NCBI RefSeq assembly: GCF_011044255.1 | Contig: NZ_CP049107.1 | Span: 3,097,001-3,161,000 of the forward strand | From: Rhizorhabdus phycosphaerae | GTDB taxonomy: Bacteria; Pseudomonadota; Alphaproteobacteria; Sphingomonadales; Sphingomonadaceae | Length of the DNA: 64,000 bases | Direction of reading: 5' to 3' | Shown here: positions 7,658 through 16,399 of the stretch, piece after piece | Numbering within the stretch: position 1 is the stretch's first letter | Layout: each line of letters opens with the position of its first letter | The notes under the pieces: model-generated | Seen by the model: the letters and a program-made list of their open reading frames with translations, nothing else | What the model was told of the DNA's origin: nothing | Databases searched by the model: none | Position numbers and translations under genes: made by a program

Positions 7658-9238
7658 TCAACGCCTGCTGCGGCGCAAGCGCAGATACAGCTGCAGCCCG
7701 ATCGCGCCCATGAAGATGAGCAGCGCGATCGTGAAACCGCCGACGACCGCGTTCATCCCGATCTTGCCCAGGGGGAACAGGAAGTTCCACTTGTGGATGA
7801 AGCTGAAGGCATAGCGTTCAGGCATCTGCCAATGCTCGACCCGGTCGGCGAGCGCGCCGGTCGCGGTGTCGACGAACAGGGTCGCATCCACCGGCGCGGC
7901 ATAGTCGACGCGCCAGACCGGAAGCCGCTTGTTGCGGAAGTCGTAATCCGGGCCGAACCGCGTCACGAGCCGGATGTCGGCGATCTTGTCCTCGCCGACA
8001 CCGGAGTAACGCGCGGCGAGCATGCGGGCGATCTCGCGGTCACCTTGCGCCGCCGCCGCACCGGTCTCCGCGTCGATGTAGAGCGCCGGGCCGGTCGGCT
8101 GAACGCCCTCGAAGCGGGCGGTGCGGATTTCCATCGCGGTCTTCGGCATCGCATGGCCCATATGATCGCCATGGCCTGCATGATCCGCTTTGGCGGCGGG
8201 GGCAGCCTGGGCGCCATGATCATGCTCGCCCTTGGGCATTTCGTCGTCGCGCGCGAGACCCAGGCGATAGAGCGGCCGCCCGCCCGCACCTTCGACCAGC
8301 GACAGCGAATCCACCTTCAGACCCCGGGTCAGCGCCGACCATTGCGCGCCGATCGGAAAGCGGCCCGCGCTCAGGTCGATCGGTGCGGCCATGCGCATCT
8401 GGCCGGCGGGCGGAGCGATCGCGCCCTGCACGAGATGATAGATGCCGCTGAGCGAGAACATGATCAGTGGGAGGGCGAGCACATAGCCCATCATGCGGTG
8501 CCAGCCCTTCGCGCCCGGCAGCCGCTTCCGGCGTCGGACCGTCACGAGCATCGCGATACCGGTCAGCGCCAGCGCGGCCAGACTGCCGACCATCGCGCCT
8601 GCTACCACGACCTTGAGCCATGCCATCGAAGGCGGGACCCATTCCCAGCTGTGCAGCGCGCGGAAGATCGACTGCAACCAGTCCTTGGTGGGGTTGTTGA
8701 CGGCGGCAAGGCTGCTCGTTTCGGTGTGGACATAGGCGGTCAGCCGGTCGTCGCCTGCGAAGCGGACCTTCCAGACCGGCAGCAGGCGGTTGACCCAGCC
8801 ATAGTCCGCGTCGAAGTCGGTCTGGAGCGTGATGGACGCGATCGGGCGCTCTTCCTTCAGATAATAGCGCGCCAGATATTCTGCCTGTCGGGCATCCTGT
8901 CCCGGCATCTCCCGCGCCGACGCCGGGTCGAAATAGCGTCGCTGGCCGGCCGGATCGGTCGTCACCTGGAGCAGGCTCTTGCCGTCATCGGCGACCGTTT
9001 TGACGGCGACGGCTTTGGCTATGCCGGCCTTTCCCAGAATCTCGGTGACGGGTTCCGTGCCTTGGAGGTCGAGCGGCGCGCGCGGCGGCATGAACTGCGC
9101 CTGCTGCGGTCCGAACAGCACCATTGCGATGTGCGTCAGCCCGGACAGGCCCCAGAGGAACAGGCTGATTCCGCCGATGAGCGCCAGCCAACCATGTTTG
9201 CCGAGCGCCCAGCGCCCGGTCTTCGTCTTCCAGCTCAT
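7658..9238 (-). CDS. PepSY-associated inner-membrane protein with His-rich loop
   Basis: The 526-residue protein has an N-terminal membrane segment (about 17-40), further segments around 205-235 and 250-275, and a C-terminal one around 490-515, the layout of PepSY_TM iron-regulated membrane proteins. Soluble PepSY-like modules include RLLPVWKVRFAGDD and KRLPVWRVDYAAP. A striking loop near residues 345-375 is rich in His, Asp and Met (GEHDHG, DHAGHGDHMGHAMP), suggesting metal binding. Family members often act in siderophore-iron reduction or copper handling. With the DUF2946 gene directly upstream, copper or iron homeostasis is the best guess; the direction of electron or metal flow is unknown. 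Confidence 0.83.
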   Translation of the reverse strand: MSWKTKTGRWALGKHGWLALIGGISLFLWGLSGLTHIAMVLFGPQQAQFMPPRAPLDLQGTEPVTEILGKAGIAKAVAVKTVADDGKSLLQVTTDPAGQRRYFDPASAREMPGQDARQAEYLARYYLKEERPIASITLQTDFDADYGWVNRLLPVWKVRFAGDDRLTAYVHTETSSLAAVNNPTKDWLQSIFRALHSWEWVPPSMAWLKVVVAGAMVGSLAALALTGIAMLVTVRRRKRLPGAKGWHRMMGYVLALPLIMFSLSGIYHLVQGAIAPPAGQMRMAAPIDLSAGRFPIGAQWSALTRGLKVDSLSLVEGAGGRPLYRLGLARDDEMPKGEHDHGAQAAPAAKADHAGHGDHMGHAMPKTAMEIRTARFEGVQPTGPALYIDAETGAAAAQGDREIARMLAARYSGVGEDKIADIRLVTRFGPDYDFRNKRLPVWRVDYAAPVDATLFVDTATGALADRVEHWQMPERYAFSFIHKWNFLFPLGKIGMNAVVGGFTIALLIFMGAIGLQLYLRLRRSRR

Positions 9239-9295
9239 GTTATCGTCCTTCGTCGATCGTCGTCGGCCGGCTCTCGAGCCGGCGGTGTCGGAGGA

Positions 9296-9715
9296 TCAGA
9301 CCAGGACGGGGGGACCCGTGGCGGGAGGCCTGGCCGCGCGATAGCGGTTCCGCGCGATGGTTGCGACCATGGCTGGGGCGATCGGGGTTGCGTCGAGCTG
9401 GGCCGAGACGATCGGCGGAGCGGGCAGAAGCGCGGCCATTGCCGAACCGGCAAAGGCGCAATGCGGCAAGGTCGCCGCGCGCGGGTCGTCATCGTCATGA
9501 CGATCTGCGCTCCCGGCTATCGCCGCCATCTTCGCATAAAGGGGATCGGACGGGTCTATCGAGGCCGTCGCCGGCCCGCTGCCGGAACAGAGGATGATGC
9601 TCAGGCCATTCTCGCCGACCCGCGGCATGAAGCCCTGCGGCGCAAGGGCGCCGAACATCAGGCCGATCAGCATGAGCGGCACGATGCGCGTCCAGAGATG
9701 TCGGACCCTTCCCAT
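9296..9715 (-). CDS. DUF2946-family small membrane-anchored protein
   Basis: With ATG 9715 the protein has 139 residues: an N-terminal hydrophobic segment (PLMLIGLMFGALAPQGFMP, about 13-31), a SIILCSGSG stretch and an HCAFAGSAMA segment near residue 83. That pattern is typical of DUF2946 proteins, which are small periplasm-facing proteins commonly next to copper-responsive TonB receptors and PepSY proteins. A start at 9745 would add ten residues. It lies about 57 bp upstream of the PepSY gene in the same direction and is probably co-transcribed. Function is unproven; metal handling is inferred from genomic association. Confidence 0.7.
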   Translation of the reverse strand: MGRVRHLWTRIVPLMLIGLMFGALAPQGFMPRVGENGLSIILCSGSGPATASIDPSDPLYAKMAAIAGSADRHDDDDPRAATLPHCAFAGSAMAALLPAPPIVSAQLDATPIAPAMVATIARNRYRAARPPATGPPVLV

Positions 9716-9784
9716 AATCGCCCGGTAGAGCCGGCATACCGCCAACTCAAGGCGCCTTTAACGGATGCGGCAGATGGGACAGGC

Positions 9785-10192
9785 TCAGCGGCTGGCGAAG
9801 ACGAAGCGCTTGTCGAGCTGATATTTGAGCAGATGGCCGAGGGCGAGGCCGAGCGCCGCGCCGACATAGCGCATCGCTTCTCCGGCGAAGAGCAGGTGGA
9901 ACAGATATTCGACCGCGACGAACACCAGCGTCGTGATGCCGCCGAGCACCGTGTAGAGCGTGAACAGCCGCGCATCGTGGAACAGCCCGCGCGAGGCGAA
10001 GGAGAAGACGAACAGCTTTTCGAGCAGATATTTGACGGGCAGCACCGTCGCCAGCCCGACGATCATCGACAGCTCGACGTAGAAGCGCCCTTTGTAGACG
10101 GCGACGCTTGCCATCTGCGCGCCGATGTTGAGCAGCGCCGCCATGCAGGCGATCGCGATATAGATCGCCACCGGGCTCACCCGCCGCTCCAT
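9785..10192 (-). CDS. GtrA-family membrane protein
   Basis: This 135-residue protein (ATG 10192) is almost wholly hydrophobic with four predicted membrane segments and ends with the GtrA hallmark KYQLDKRFVF. A middle LLEKLFVFS segment repeats the same theme. GtrA proteins help move polyprenyl-phosphate-linked sugars across the inner membrane or assist their transferases. In actinobacteria a GtrA protein (Rv3789) sits beside the dprE genes; here dprE-like genes lie about 4 kb away beyond a lower-G+C insert that carries a GtrA remnant on its far side. A role in translocating a polyprenyl-linked sugar is inferred. Confidence 0.8.
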   Translation of the reverse strand: MERRVSPVAIYIAIACMAALLNIGAQMASVAVYKGRFYVELSMIVGLATVLPVKYLLEKLFVFSFASRGLFHDARLFTLYTVLGGITTLVFVAVEYLFHLLFAGEAMRYVGAALGLALGHLLKYQLDKRFVFASR

Positions 10193-10372
10193 TTGAACTC
10201 CCCCGGCGGCAGGATGGCCGCACCGGCGCTCTAGGGGGCGCCTGCGCTGCGGGCAAGCGCACATGAGGAGATGTGGTGACGCCCCAAAGGCTGATCTTGA
10301 TTAGTCATTGTTTTCCAGCCAACTCCCTTTCGAACGGGCAGGCGTACGCTGGGGCGTCGGGGGAGTAATGGT

Positions 10373-11575
10373 ATGAAGGAAGCGATAGCCGCATTGGGGC
10401 GTGTGGAGCGGCTGGCAGCCCTTGCGACATTGGTCATATTTGCTGCCTTCGTGATCTATAGAATACCGTTGGGTTATAGCCACGATGGAGACGCCTATGG
10501 CATGCTCGGCGCTTGGCAGCGGATGCATGCCGAAGGTCGCTATGTGCCGTCTCGGCCTCCCGGATATATCGTTGCCGAATTCCTGATCGGCTTCGCCGCC
10601 TCGATCGGGGGTGCATGGCTCAGCAATACTCTCATCGCGATATTGTCGATATTTTCGCTGTACTTGACCTTCGTCTTAGCTCGGGACCTCGGGCTTGATA
10701 AGCCATTGCTGTTGCCGGCTCTGATGGCGGCAAGTCCCTATGTCATGATAGCTTCGTCCAGTTCCATGGACTACATGATTTCCTATGTATTTTTGATAGG
10801 TGGGATGGTTGTCTGTCTGCGCGGTGGTCTGCTGTGGGGAATCTTGTTTCTGGCAATTGCAGGGGGAGCCAGGCTTACAAATTGGACCCTCGCATCTGCC
10901 TTTCTCATCTGGCTCAGCTTTCAGAGGCGGGATGAAAAATGGTGGAGGTTGGTCGCGATCCTGACCTTCATCACGGGACTTTTCTATGTGCCCATCTGGA
11001 TATCATCTCATCTTACGATGAACTGGCTTCGTGCCGGACTTCCGGACGATCAGGGCTTAATTGGTCTTGTTGCTCGATTTTTCTATAAAATTGTTCAGCC
11101 TTTTGGTTTTATCGGTACCGGATTTGCATCGATATTGATTTCCATGAAAGGCCGTAATCTATGGGCGCGTCGAAATGATCCCGTCTTCTTGCTTGGCTTT
11201 ACGCTAACGGGAATAAATCTTATTATCTTCGCGCGGGCGCCGATAGAGATTTACTATTTGATCTATGCGATCCCTTTTCTGGGACTGATGCTGCTGCGTG
11301 CGGAAGCATTCTCGGCCGTCCTTGTTCTCATTTTTGGCGGTTTGATCGCGTCGTTCGTACACCTCGATCTGATCTCGATCCGCTATGAGGATACAGGAAT
11401 ATGTGGGCCTTTGTTAGCCAACGGTGCGCGTTTCGCGCCGAGCGTGCGAGAGGGCGTGTTGATCGCTGAAATTCAAGACAGCATCCGCTGGGACCAGTGC
11501 AATAATGTGCGGCCGGGGCTGATGGAACCTTATGGTTCTCACAACGCGCCGTTGCCTATTCCGAACATCAAATAG
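10373..11575 (+). CDS. Multi-pass membrane protein, GT-C/PMT-like
   Basis: The 400-residue product has a hydrophobic N-terminal segment and about ten further membrane segments. The first periplasmic loop after TM1 contains an acidic HDGDAYGML motif near residue 37, the position of the catalytic acidic residues in GT-C glycosyltransferases that use polyprenyl-phosphate sugars. SRPPGY near residue 60 is also usual in PMT/ArnT-like proteins. ATG 10373 follows GGGGGAG. Base composition is lower in G+C than the flanks, and the following genes are lower still, so this is the left part of an acquired segment. The sugar and acceptor are unknown. Confidence 0.65.
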   Translation: MKEAIAALGRVERLAALATLVIFAAFVIYRIPLGYSHDGDAYGMLGAWQRMHAEGRYVPSRPPGYIVAEFLIGFAASIGGAWLSNTLIAILSIFSLYLTFVLARDLGLDKPLLLPALMAASPYVMIASSSSMDYMISYVFLIGGMVVCLRGGLLWGILFLAIAGGARLTNWTLASAFLIWLSFQRRDEKWWRLVAILTFITGLFYVPIWISSHLTMNWLRAGLPDDQGLIGLVARFFYKIVQPFGFIGTGFASILISMKGRNLWARRNDPVFLLGFTLTGINLIIFARAPIEIYYLIYAIPFLGLMLLRAEAFSAVLVLIFGGLIASFVHLDLISIRYEDTGICGPLLANGARFAPSVREGVLIAEIQDSIRWDQCNNVRPGLMEPYGSHNAPLPIPNIK

Positions 11576-11638
11576 GCATTCGTAAAATGCCTCATTAAAA
11601 CTGAATACCTTTCTCTTACTTCTACTGGGAGTTTTAAA

Positions 11639-12619
11639 ATGGCTACCTATGAAGGGTACGATAGTACGCTGATAGAAGAGGCGGCAGCCTTTAACGGTCA
11701 GATAAATGAGAGGCTGAAGGGTGGTCATGTTCCGGATATTAGAAATGCTCCGGATTGCGATTACTTTTATAACAACCCCTGGAGAAGAAAATATTTCGTC
11801 GATCTAGATTTTGGCGAGCAGTTTGAGATAATATCTAAGTCTATTTCGTGTCATACAGTGAGCCACTGTAAACCACCCCGTATTTTAGAGATTGGCTGCG
11901 GTCCTGGCTATATGAGCTTGGAGCTGGCTAGGTATGGGTGTGACGTAACAGGGCTAGATATTTCCGACGACTGTATTTCGGCGGCAAGAAAAACTGCTCA
12001 GAAATTTTCGCCCGATATATTTACAGAGAATTTGCAGTATATTTGTGATGACTTGTTTAGTTTTTCCCGAAAATCAGATTCTATGTTTGATGTAGTTTTG
12101 TTCGTAGGAGCGTTGCATCATTTTGCGGATCAACCAGCGGTTCATGAGGCTGTTGGGCGGTTAATGAAAAATGATGGCATTCTGATATGTCATGAGCCGT
12201 TGAGAGACAGGGTAACTAAAAGAAATGCCATCGCAAATTTGCTTGTAACAAGGCTTCTTGAAGCATCTGGAAATTATTATACTGCTCTTCCGAGCGACTT
12301 TTCTAGCAAGATAAATTATGATGCAGATAGAAAGTTTATGCAGCTTAGGTATGAGCTAGAGGATGGTGAGAAGGCCCAATCCGTGAATGACAATGAGGCT
12401 GGATTTGGTGAAATATTTCCGCATTTAAATGAGCGATATGAACAGTTAGAATTCAATTGGCGCTATGGATTGTTTCATGAAATAATCGGAGGATTACGGT
12501 TTTCAGATCGTCGTCTTGAGGCGTCTGTTGCTCGATTTATAAGGGATATAGACCTTATGATGTGTGATAATAATATGATTGACCCGACTGAGTTTTATTA
12601 TGTCGGAAGAAAAATATAA
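11639..12619 (+). CDS. Class I SAM-dependent methyltransferase
   Basis: This 326-residue protein has the Rossmann motif I ILEIGCGPGYMS near residue 82, an acidic VTGLDIS end of strand 2 near residue 103, and LFVGALHHFAD near 156 as the motif IV region. This is the layout of methyltransferase domain families 11/25. The gene is visibly A/T-rich (AGA codons, poly-T stretches), unlike the flanking genes near 65% G+C, so it was probably acquired. It follows a GGGAG ribosome site 63 bp after the membrane protein. The substrate is unknown; modification of a surface glycan or lipid is plausible from the neighbours. Confidence 0.8.
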   Translation: MATYEGYDSTLIEEAAAFNGQINERLKGGHVPDIRNAPDCDYFYNNPWRRKYFVDLDFGEQFEIISKSISCHTVSHCKPPRILEIGCGPGYMSLELARYGCDVTGLDISDDCISAARKTAQKFSPDIFTENLQYICDDLFSFSRKSDSMFDVVLFVGALHHFADQPAVHEAVGRLMKNDGILICHEPLRDRVTKRNAIANLLVTRLLEASGNYYTALPSDFSSKINYDADRKFMQLRYELEDGEKAQSVNDNEAGFGEIFPHLNERYEQLEFNWRYGLFHEIIGGLRFSDRRLEASVARFIRDIDLMMCDNNMIDPTEFYYVGRKI

Positions 12620-12657
12620 TCTTATTGATTAAAATTTAATCATAAGGGAAATTCACT

Positions 12658-12780
12658 ATGAGCGATCATTTGCTAGATCGGATCGGAATAGATGATCTTT
12701 CTATGGCAAAAGAATTGTTTAGGGAAAATGGCTATCGTGGTCCGTCGCCACGCGAGTATTACGAGAAAATATTCGTGTAA
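12658..12780 (+). CDS. Small ORF, 40 aa, unknown
   Basis: A 40-codon frame starts at ATG 12658 after an AAGGGAA ribosome-binding site and ends at TAA 12780. The product starts MSDHLLDRIGIDDLSMAKEL and is charged, with an EYYEKIFV tail; there is no signal peptide or membrane segment. It is A/T-rich like the methyltransferase 38 bp upstream and probably belongs to the same acquired segment. It could be a genuine small protein, a peptide substrate, or the truncated N-terminus of a longer protein cut off at the insert junction. I do not recognise it. Confidence 0.4.
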   Translation: MSDHLLDRIGIDDLSMAKELFRENGYRGPSPREYYEKIFV

Positions 12781-12845
12781 GGCGGAATTATCTCAAGTTT
12801 ATATTTTTTTCTGGTGGCTTGTCTGCTGTTGTAGATGTAGTGCTA
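12771..12845 (+). pseudogene. Remnant of a GtrA-family gene N-terminus
   Basis: In the frame beginning at 12771 the DNA reads NYLKFIFFSGGLSAVVDVVL, closely resembling the first membrane segment of GtrA proteins. It has no start codon and after this stretch runs into the ribosome site and start of the HAD-UbiA gene, out of frame with it. Only about 25 codons remain. It looks like a GtrA gene truncated by the recombination that brought in the 10.4-12.8 kb segment. Because the region is A/T-rich and short, chance resemblance cannot be excluded. Confidence 0.4.
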
Positions 12846-12865
12846 GGCAATATTGAGGAGCGGAC

Positions 12866-14308
12866 GTGGACAAGGAAGTCCTGCCGATCTTAGCGGTCGA
12901 CCTCGACGGTACCCTGTTGCGTTCGAACATGCTCTACGAGAGCTTCTGGTCGGCGATGGCGCAGCGGTGGACTGTGCTGTTTCAGCTGCTCATGGCCCTT
13001 CCCGGCGGCCGTTCCCGGATCAAGCATGTGCTGGCCGAACATGCCCGCATCGATCCTGCGACGCTGCCTTATGATCAGGGGGTGATCGACCATATCCGCG
13101 GCTGGCGTGCGCGCGGTGGACGCGCGGCGCTGGTAACCGCTACCAGCGACCGTCTGGCCCGATCGATCGCGGATCATCTCGGCCTGTTCGACGAGGTCAT
13201 GGCATCGGGCCGCGACGAGAATCTGAAGGGCGAGACAAAGGCGCGCCGCCTGTGCGAGCGCTACGGAGAGGGCGGTTTCGTCTATATCGGCGACAGCCCT
13301 GCCGATCTGCCGGTATGGGGCAAGGCGCGCATGGTGATCGCCTGCAATCCCGGCCGCAGCCTCTCCGGGCGACTTGCCGGCCTCTATCCGGGGCACGAAA
13401 CGCTGTCCCGCCCAAAGGCGCGCTTCGCCGATTATCTGCGCGCGATCCGCGTCCACCAATGGGCGAAGAATCCGCTCGTCTTCCTGCCGATCATCGGTGC
13501 GCATCAGTCGGATCTGGCGACGTTGCGCGCCGGCCTGATGGCCTTCTTCGCCTTCTCGCTGATCGCCTCGAGTGTCTATGTGCTCAACGACCTGCTCGAT
13601 CTCGGTGCCGACCGCGCTCATCCGCGCAAGCGGCTGCGGCCCTTCGCGGCAGGTACGATCCCGATCGAGCATGCCAGCTGGATGGCGATCGGCCTGTTCG
13701 CGGGTGGCGTCGCGGTCGGCGCGGCCGTTGGCCCTTCCTTTCTCGGCGTGCTGCTCTTCTACCATGTCGCGACCACCGCCTATTCGCTGTGGCTGAAGCG
13801 CAAGGTGGTGATCGATATCTGCGCGCTTGCCGGCCTCTACACGCTGCGTGTGATCGCGGGGGCGGTGGCAGCGCAGGTTCCGCTGTCGATGTGGATGCTC
13901 GCCTTCACCCTGTTCCTGTTCTTCTCGCTGGCGGCGATCAAGCGGCAGGCCGAGATCGTCGACAGCATCGCCGATGGGGGCCGCGCGATGCATGGGCGTG
14001 GCTATGAAAGCGGCGACCTCGCGACGGTGTCGCAGATGGCGATATCGTCCGGCTATGTCGCGGTGCTCGTCCTCGCCCTCTACCTGAATTCGACCGCCGT
14101 CGACCGGCTCTACGCCTTTCCGGAACTGCTGTGGGGCAGCTGCGCGATCCTGCTCTACTGGATCAGCCGCATGGCGATGGTCGCCAATCGCGGCAACATG
14201 CACGACGATCCGATCGTGTTCGCGGCGACCGACCGGGTCAGCCTCTGCTGCGCAGCGCTGATGGTGATCGTCGTCGCGGGCAGCGCGACCGGCTTCGGCC
14301 TGTTGTGA
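12866..14308 (+). CDS. HAD phosphatase-UbiA prenyltransferase fusion (polyprenyl-P phosphoribosyltransferase-like)
   Basis: The 480-residue protein is a fusion. Residues 1-180 are a HAD hydrolase with VDLDGTLL near 11-18 (the DxD nucleophile motif), VTATS near 92 and YIGDSPADLPVW near 140. Residues 190-480 are a UbiA-type membrane prenyltransferase with NDLLDLGADRAHPRKRLRP near 240, giving the Asp-rich NDxxDxxxD motif, and about eight membrane segments. With DprE1- and DprE2-like genes immediately downstream, it probably joins PRPP to polyprenyl phosphate (as Rv3806c/UbiA does) and removes the 5-phosphate with its HAD domain. It has a GTG start after GAGGAG. Confidence 0.82.
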   Translation: MDKEVLPILAVDLDGTLLRSNMLYESFWSAMAQRWTVLFQLLMALPGGRSRIKHVLAEHARIDPATLPYDQGVIDHIRGWRARGGRAALVTATSDRLARSIADHLGLFDEVMASGRDENLKGETKARRLCERYGEGGFVYIGDSPADLPVWGKARMVIACNPGRSLSGRLAGLYPGHETLSRPKARFADYLRAIRVHQWAKNPLVFLPIIGAHQSDLATLRAGLMAFFAFSLIASSVYVLNDLLDLGADRAHPRKRLRPFAAGTIPIEHASWMAIGLFAGGVAVGAAVGPSFLGVLLFYHVATTAYSLWLKRKVVIDICALAGLYTLRVIAGAVAAQVPLSMWMLAFTLFLFFSLAAIKRQAEIVDSIADGGRAMHGRGYESGDLATVSQMAISSGYVAVLVLALYLNSTAVDRLYAFPELLWGSCAILLYWISRMAMVANRGNMHDDPIVFAATDRVSLCCAALMVIVVAGSATGFGLL

Positions 14309-14317
14309 TCCATCGCG

Positions 14318-15652
14318 GTGGCTGATCGGGTCGAGCTTACCGGCTGGGGCCTCTATCCGCGCCGGCCGACACGCCTGCGCCGCGCGGGCAACGCCGCCGC
14401 CATTGCCGCTCTGCTCGATCCGGCGGGGATGATCGCTCGTGGCAATGGGCGTGCCTATGGCGATCCGGCGATCGGCCTGTCGACCACGATCGACATGCGC
14501 CGGCTGGACCGGCTGATAGCCTTCGACGACGCGACCGGCCTTCTCGTCGCCGAGGCTGGGCTGACTCTCGCCGAGATCATCGACATCTTCCTGCCGCGCG
14601 GCTGGTTCCCTGCTGTGACGCCCGGTACCAAATTCGTCACGCTCGGTGGAGCCATCGCCGCGGACGTTCATGGCAAGAACCACCATGGCGAGGGCAGCTT
14701 CCGCCGCCATGTCGCCTGGTTCGACCTGCTCGGCCCCGATGGAGTCGAGCGCCGCTGCTCGTCGGACGAGCATGCCGAGCTGTTCCACTGGACAATGGGC
14801 GGCATGGGCCTGACCGGCACCATCCTGCGCGCGGCGGTGTGGCTGCGCCCCGTCGAAACTGCCTGGATACGTCAGCGGACGATCCCGACCGCCTCCTTGG
14901 CCGAGACGATGGACGCGTTCGAGGCCAATGCCGCCGCGACCTATTCGGTCGCCTGGATCGATACGCTCGCCGCTGGCAGGTCGCTCGGTCGTTCCATCCT
15001 CATGCTGGGCGAGCATGCCGGCGTCGACGAGCTGCCGTCCCCCCTGGCCGCAAACCGCTTCGCGCGCCGTCGCGGCCCGACCCTCGACGTACCGCTGACC
15101 CCGCCGATCAGCCTCGTCGGCGGGCCTGTCATACGCGCTTTCAACGCGCTCTATTACGCTAGGAATCGCAGCAAGGCCGGCAACTCGCTCGTCTCCATCG
15201 ACAGCTTCTTCTACCCATTGGACGCGATATTGCGCTGGAATCGCATCTATGGCCGGCGTGGCTTCGTCCAGTTCCAGTGCGTGCTTCCCCTCGCCGCTGC
15301 GCAGGCCGGGCTGACGACGATGCTGTCGCGCATCGCCGCTTCCCGCACCGGCTCCTTCCTCGCCGTGCTCAAGCGCATGGGGGCAGAGGAGGGACCCTTC
15401 TCCTTTCCGATGGAAGGCTACACACTAGCGCTCGATTTCCCCGTCGGACGGCGGACCGAAGCGCTGACGGCCGAGCTGCGGGCGATGACCCGCGATCATG
15501 GCGGACGGCTTTACCTTGCCAAGGATGCGCAGATGACCGAGGCGGAAATGAGCGTGCTCGACCCGCGCGGGCTCGCCTTCGCGCGCTGGCGGCGGGAGCA
15601 CGGCCTCGCCGGGCCGCTGCGGTCCCATCAATCGGAAAGGCTCGGACTGTGA
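14318..15652 (+). CDS. DprE1-like FAD-linked oxidoreductase (polyprenyl-P-ribose 2'-oxidase-like)
   Basis: This 444-residue protein has an N-terminal PCMH-type FAD domain. NGRAYGDPAIG near residue 44 and VTPGTKFVTLGGAIAADVHG near residue 101, followed by KNHH, closely match the flavin-binding part of DprE1. DprE1 oxidises decaprenyl-phosphoryl-ribose at C2', the first half of epimerisation to arabinose. The gene starts with GTG 10 bp after the HAD-UbiA stop and overlaps the downstream SDR start (TGATG), so the three are translated as one operon. Function is assigned by motif and gene order; the end product here has not been established. Confidence 0.82.
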   Translation: MADRVELTGWGLYPRRPTRLRRAGNAAAIAALLDPAGMIARGNGRAYGDPAIGLSTTIDMRRLDRLIAFDDATGLLVAEAGLTLAEIIDIFLPRGWFPAVTPGTKFVTLGGAIAADVHGKNHHGEGSFRRHVAWFDLLGPDGVERRCSSDEHAELFHWTMGGMGLTGTILRAAVWLRPVETAWIRQRTIPTASLAETMDAFEANAAATYSVAWIDTLAAGRSLGRSILMLGEHAGVDELPSPLAANRFARRRGPTLDVPLTPPISLVGGPVIRAFNALYYARNRSKAGNSLVSIDSFFYPLDAILRWNRIYGRRGFVQFQCVLPLAAAQAGLTTMLSRIAASRTGSFLAVLKRMGAEEGPFSFPMEGYTLALDFPVGRRTEALTAELRAMTRDHGGRLYLAKDAQMTEAEMSVLDPRGLAFARWRREHGLAGPLRSHQSERLGL

Positions 15653-16383
15653 TGCCTACGCTTCTCGTTGTCGGTGCAACCTCGGACATTGCCGAGGCGA
15701 CCGCTCGCCGTTTCGCCGCTGCCGGCTACGCGCTGCAACTCGCCGGGCGCGATAAAGCCGCGCTCGCCGCCATTGCCGCGGATCTGGAACTGCGCCACCG
15801 GGTCGCCGTGACCGTCCACCGGTGCGACGTGGTCGAGGCGGAGGACCGCGCGGCGCTGCTTGGCGGTCTGCCGGTGCTGCCCGACGCGGTGGTCTGCGCC
15901 GTCGGCCTGCTCGGCGACCAGCGGGAGAACGAGACCGACTCCGTCGCCGCCGAACGGGTCATGCGCGCCAATTATGAGGGGCCGGCCCTGCTGCTCGGCA
16001 GCCTTGCGGAGGCCTTCGCTGCGCGCGGCACCGGCGTGATCGTCGGCATCAGTTCTGTCGCGGGTGAGCGGGGGCGGGCATCCAACTATGTCTATGGTTC
16101 GGCCAAGGCCGGGATGACGGCCTTTCTCTCGGGTCTGCGCAACCGCTTCGGCAAGACGGGCGTCCACGTCGTTACCGTCCTGCCCGGCTTCGTCGACACG
16201 CGCATGACAGCGGGGATGGCCGTGCCGCCTGCGCTCACCGCCAAGCCGGAGGAGGTCGCTCAGGCCATCTGGCGCGCGGTCGAGCGTCGGAAGGACATCG
16301 TCTATGTCCGTCCCATATGGCGCTGGATCATGGCGATCATCGGGGCGATACCCGAAGGGCTGTTCAAGAAGCTGAGCATCTGA
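15652..16383 (+). CDS. DprE2-like SDR reductase
   Basis: The 243-residue protein is an SDR with VVGATSDIAEATARRFA near residue 6 for NAD(P) binding, ISSVAGERG near 124 and YVYGSAKAG near 140 as the catalytic Ser and YxxxK. Its C-terminus carries a hydrophobic, Trp-rich IWRWIMAIIG segment like that of DprE2, which probably touches the membrane. DprE2 reduces the 2'-keto intermediate made by DprE1 to give polyprenyl-phosphoryl-arabinose. ATG 15652 overlaps the DprE1-like stop codon. Order and coupling support the assignment; substrate and sugar are inferred. Confidence 0.8.
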   Translation: MPTLLVVGATSDIAEATARRFAAAGYALQLAGRDKAALAAIAADLELRHRVAVTVHRCDVVEAEDRAALLGGLPVLPDAVVCAVGLLGDQRENETDSVAAERVMRANYEGPALLLGSLAEAFAARGTGVIVGISSVAGERGRASNYVYGSAKAGMTAFLSGLRNRFGKTGVHVVTVLPGFVDTRMTAGMAVPPALTAKPEEVAQAIWRAVERRKDIVYVRPIWRWIMAIIGAIPEGLFKKLSI

Positions 16384-16399
16384 CGGTCAGAGGACGGGG

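Noticed and set aside
7793-10234. 813-aa plus-strand frame opposite the PepSY, DUF2946 and GtrA genes
   Set aside because: Antisense shadow with no recognisable domains; the minus-strand products are clear families.
12890-15016. 708-aa minus-strand frame opposite HAD-UbiA and DprE1-like genes
   Set aside because: Shadow frame with an Arg/Gln-rich composition and no motif.
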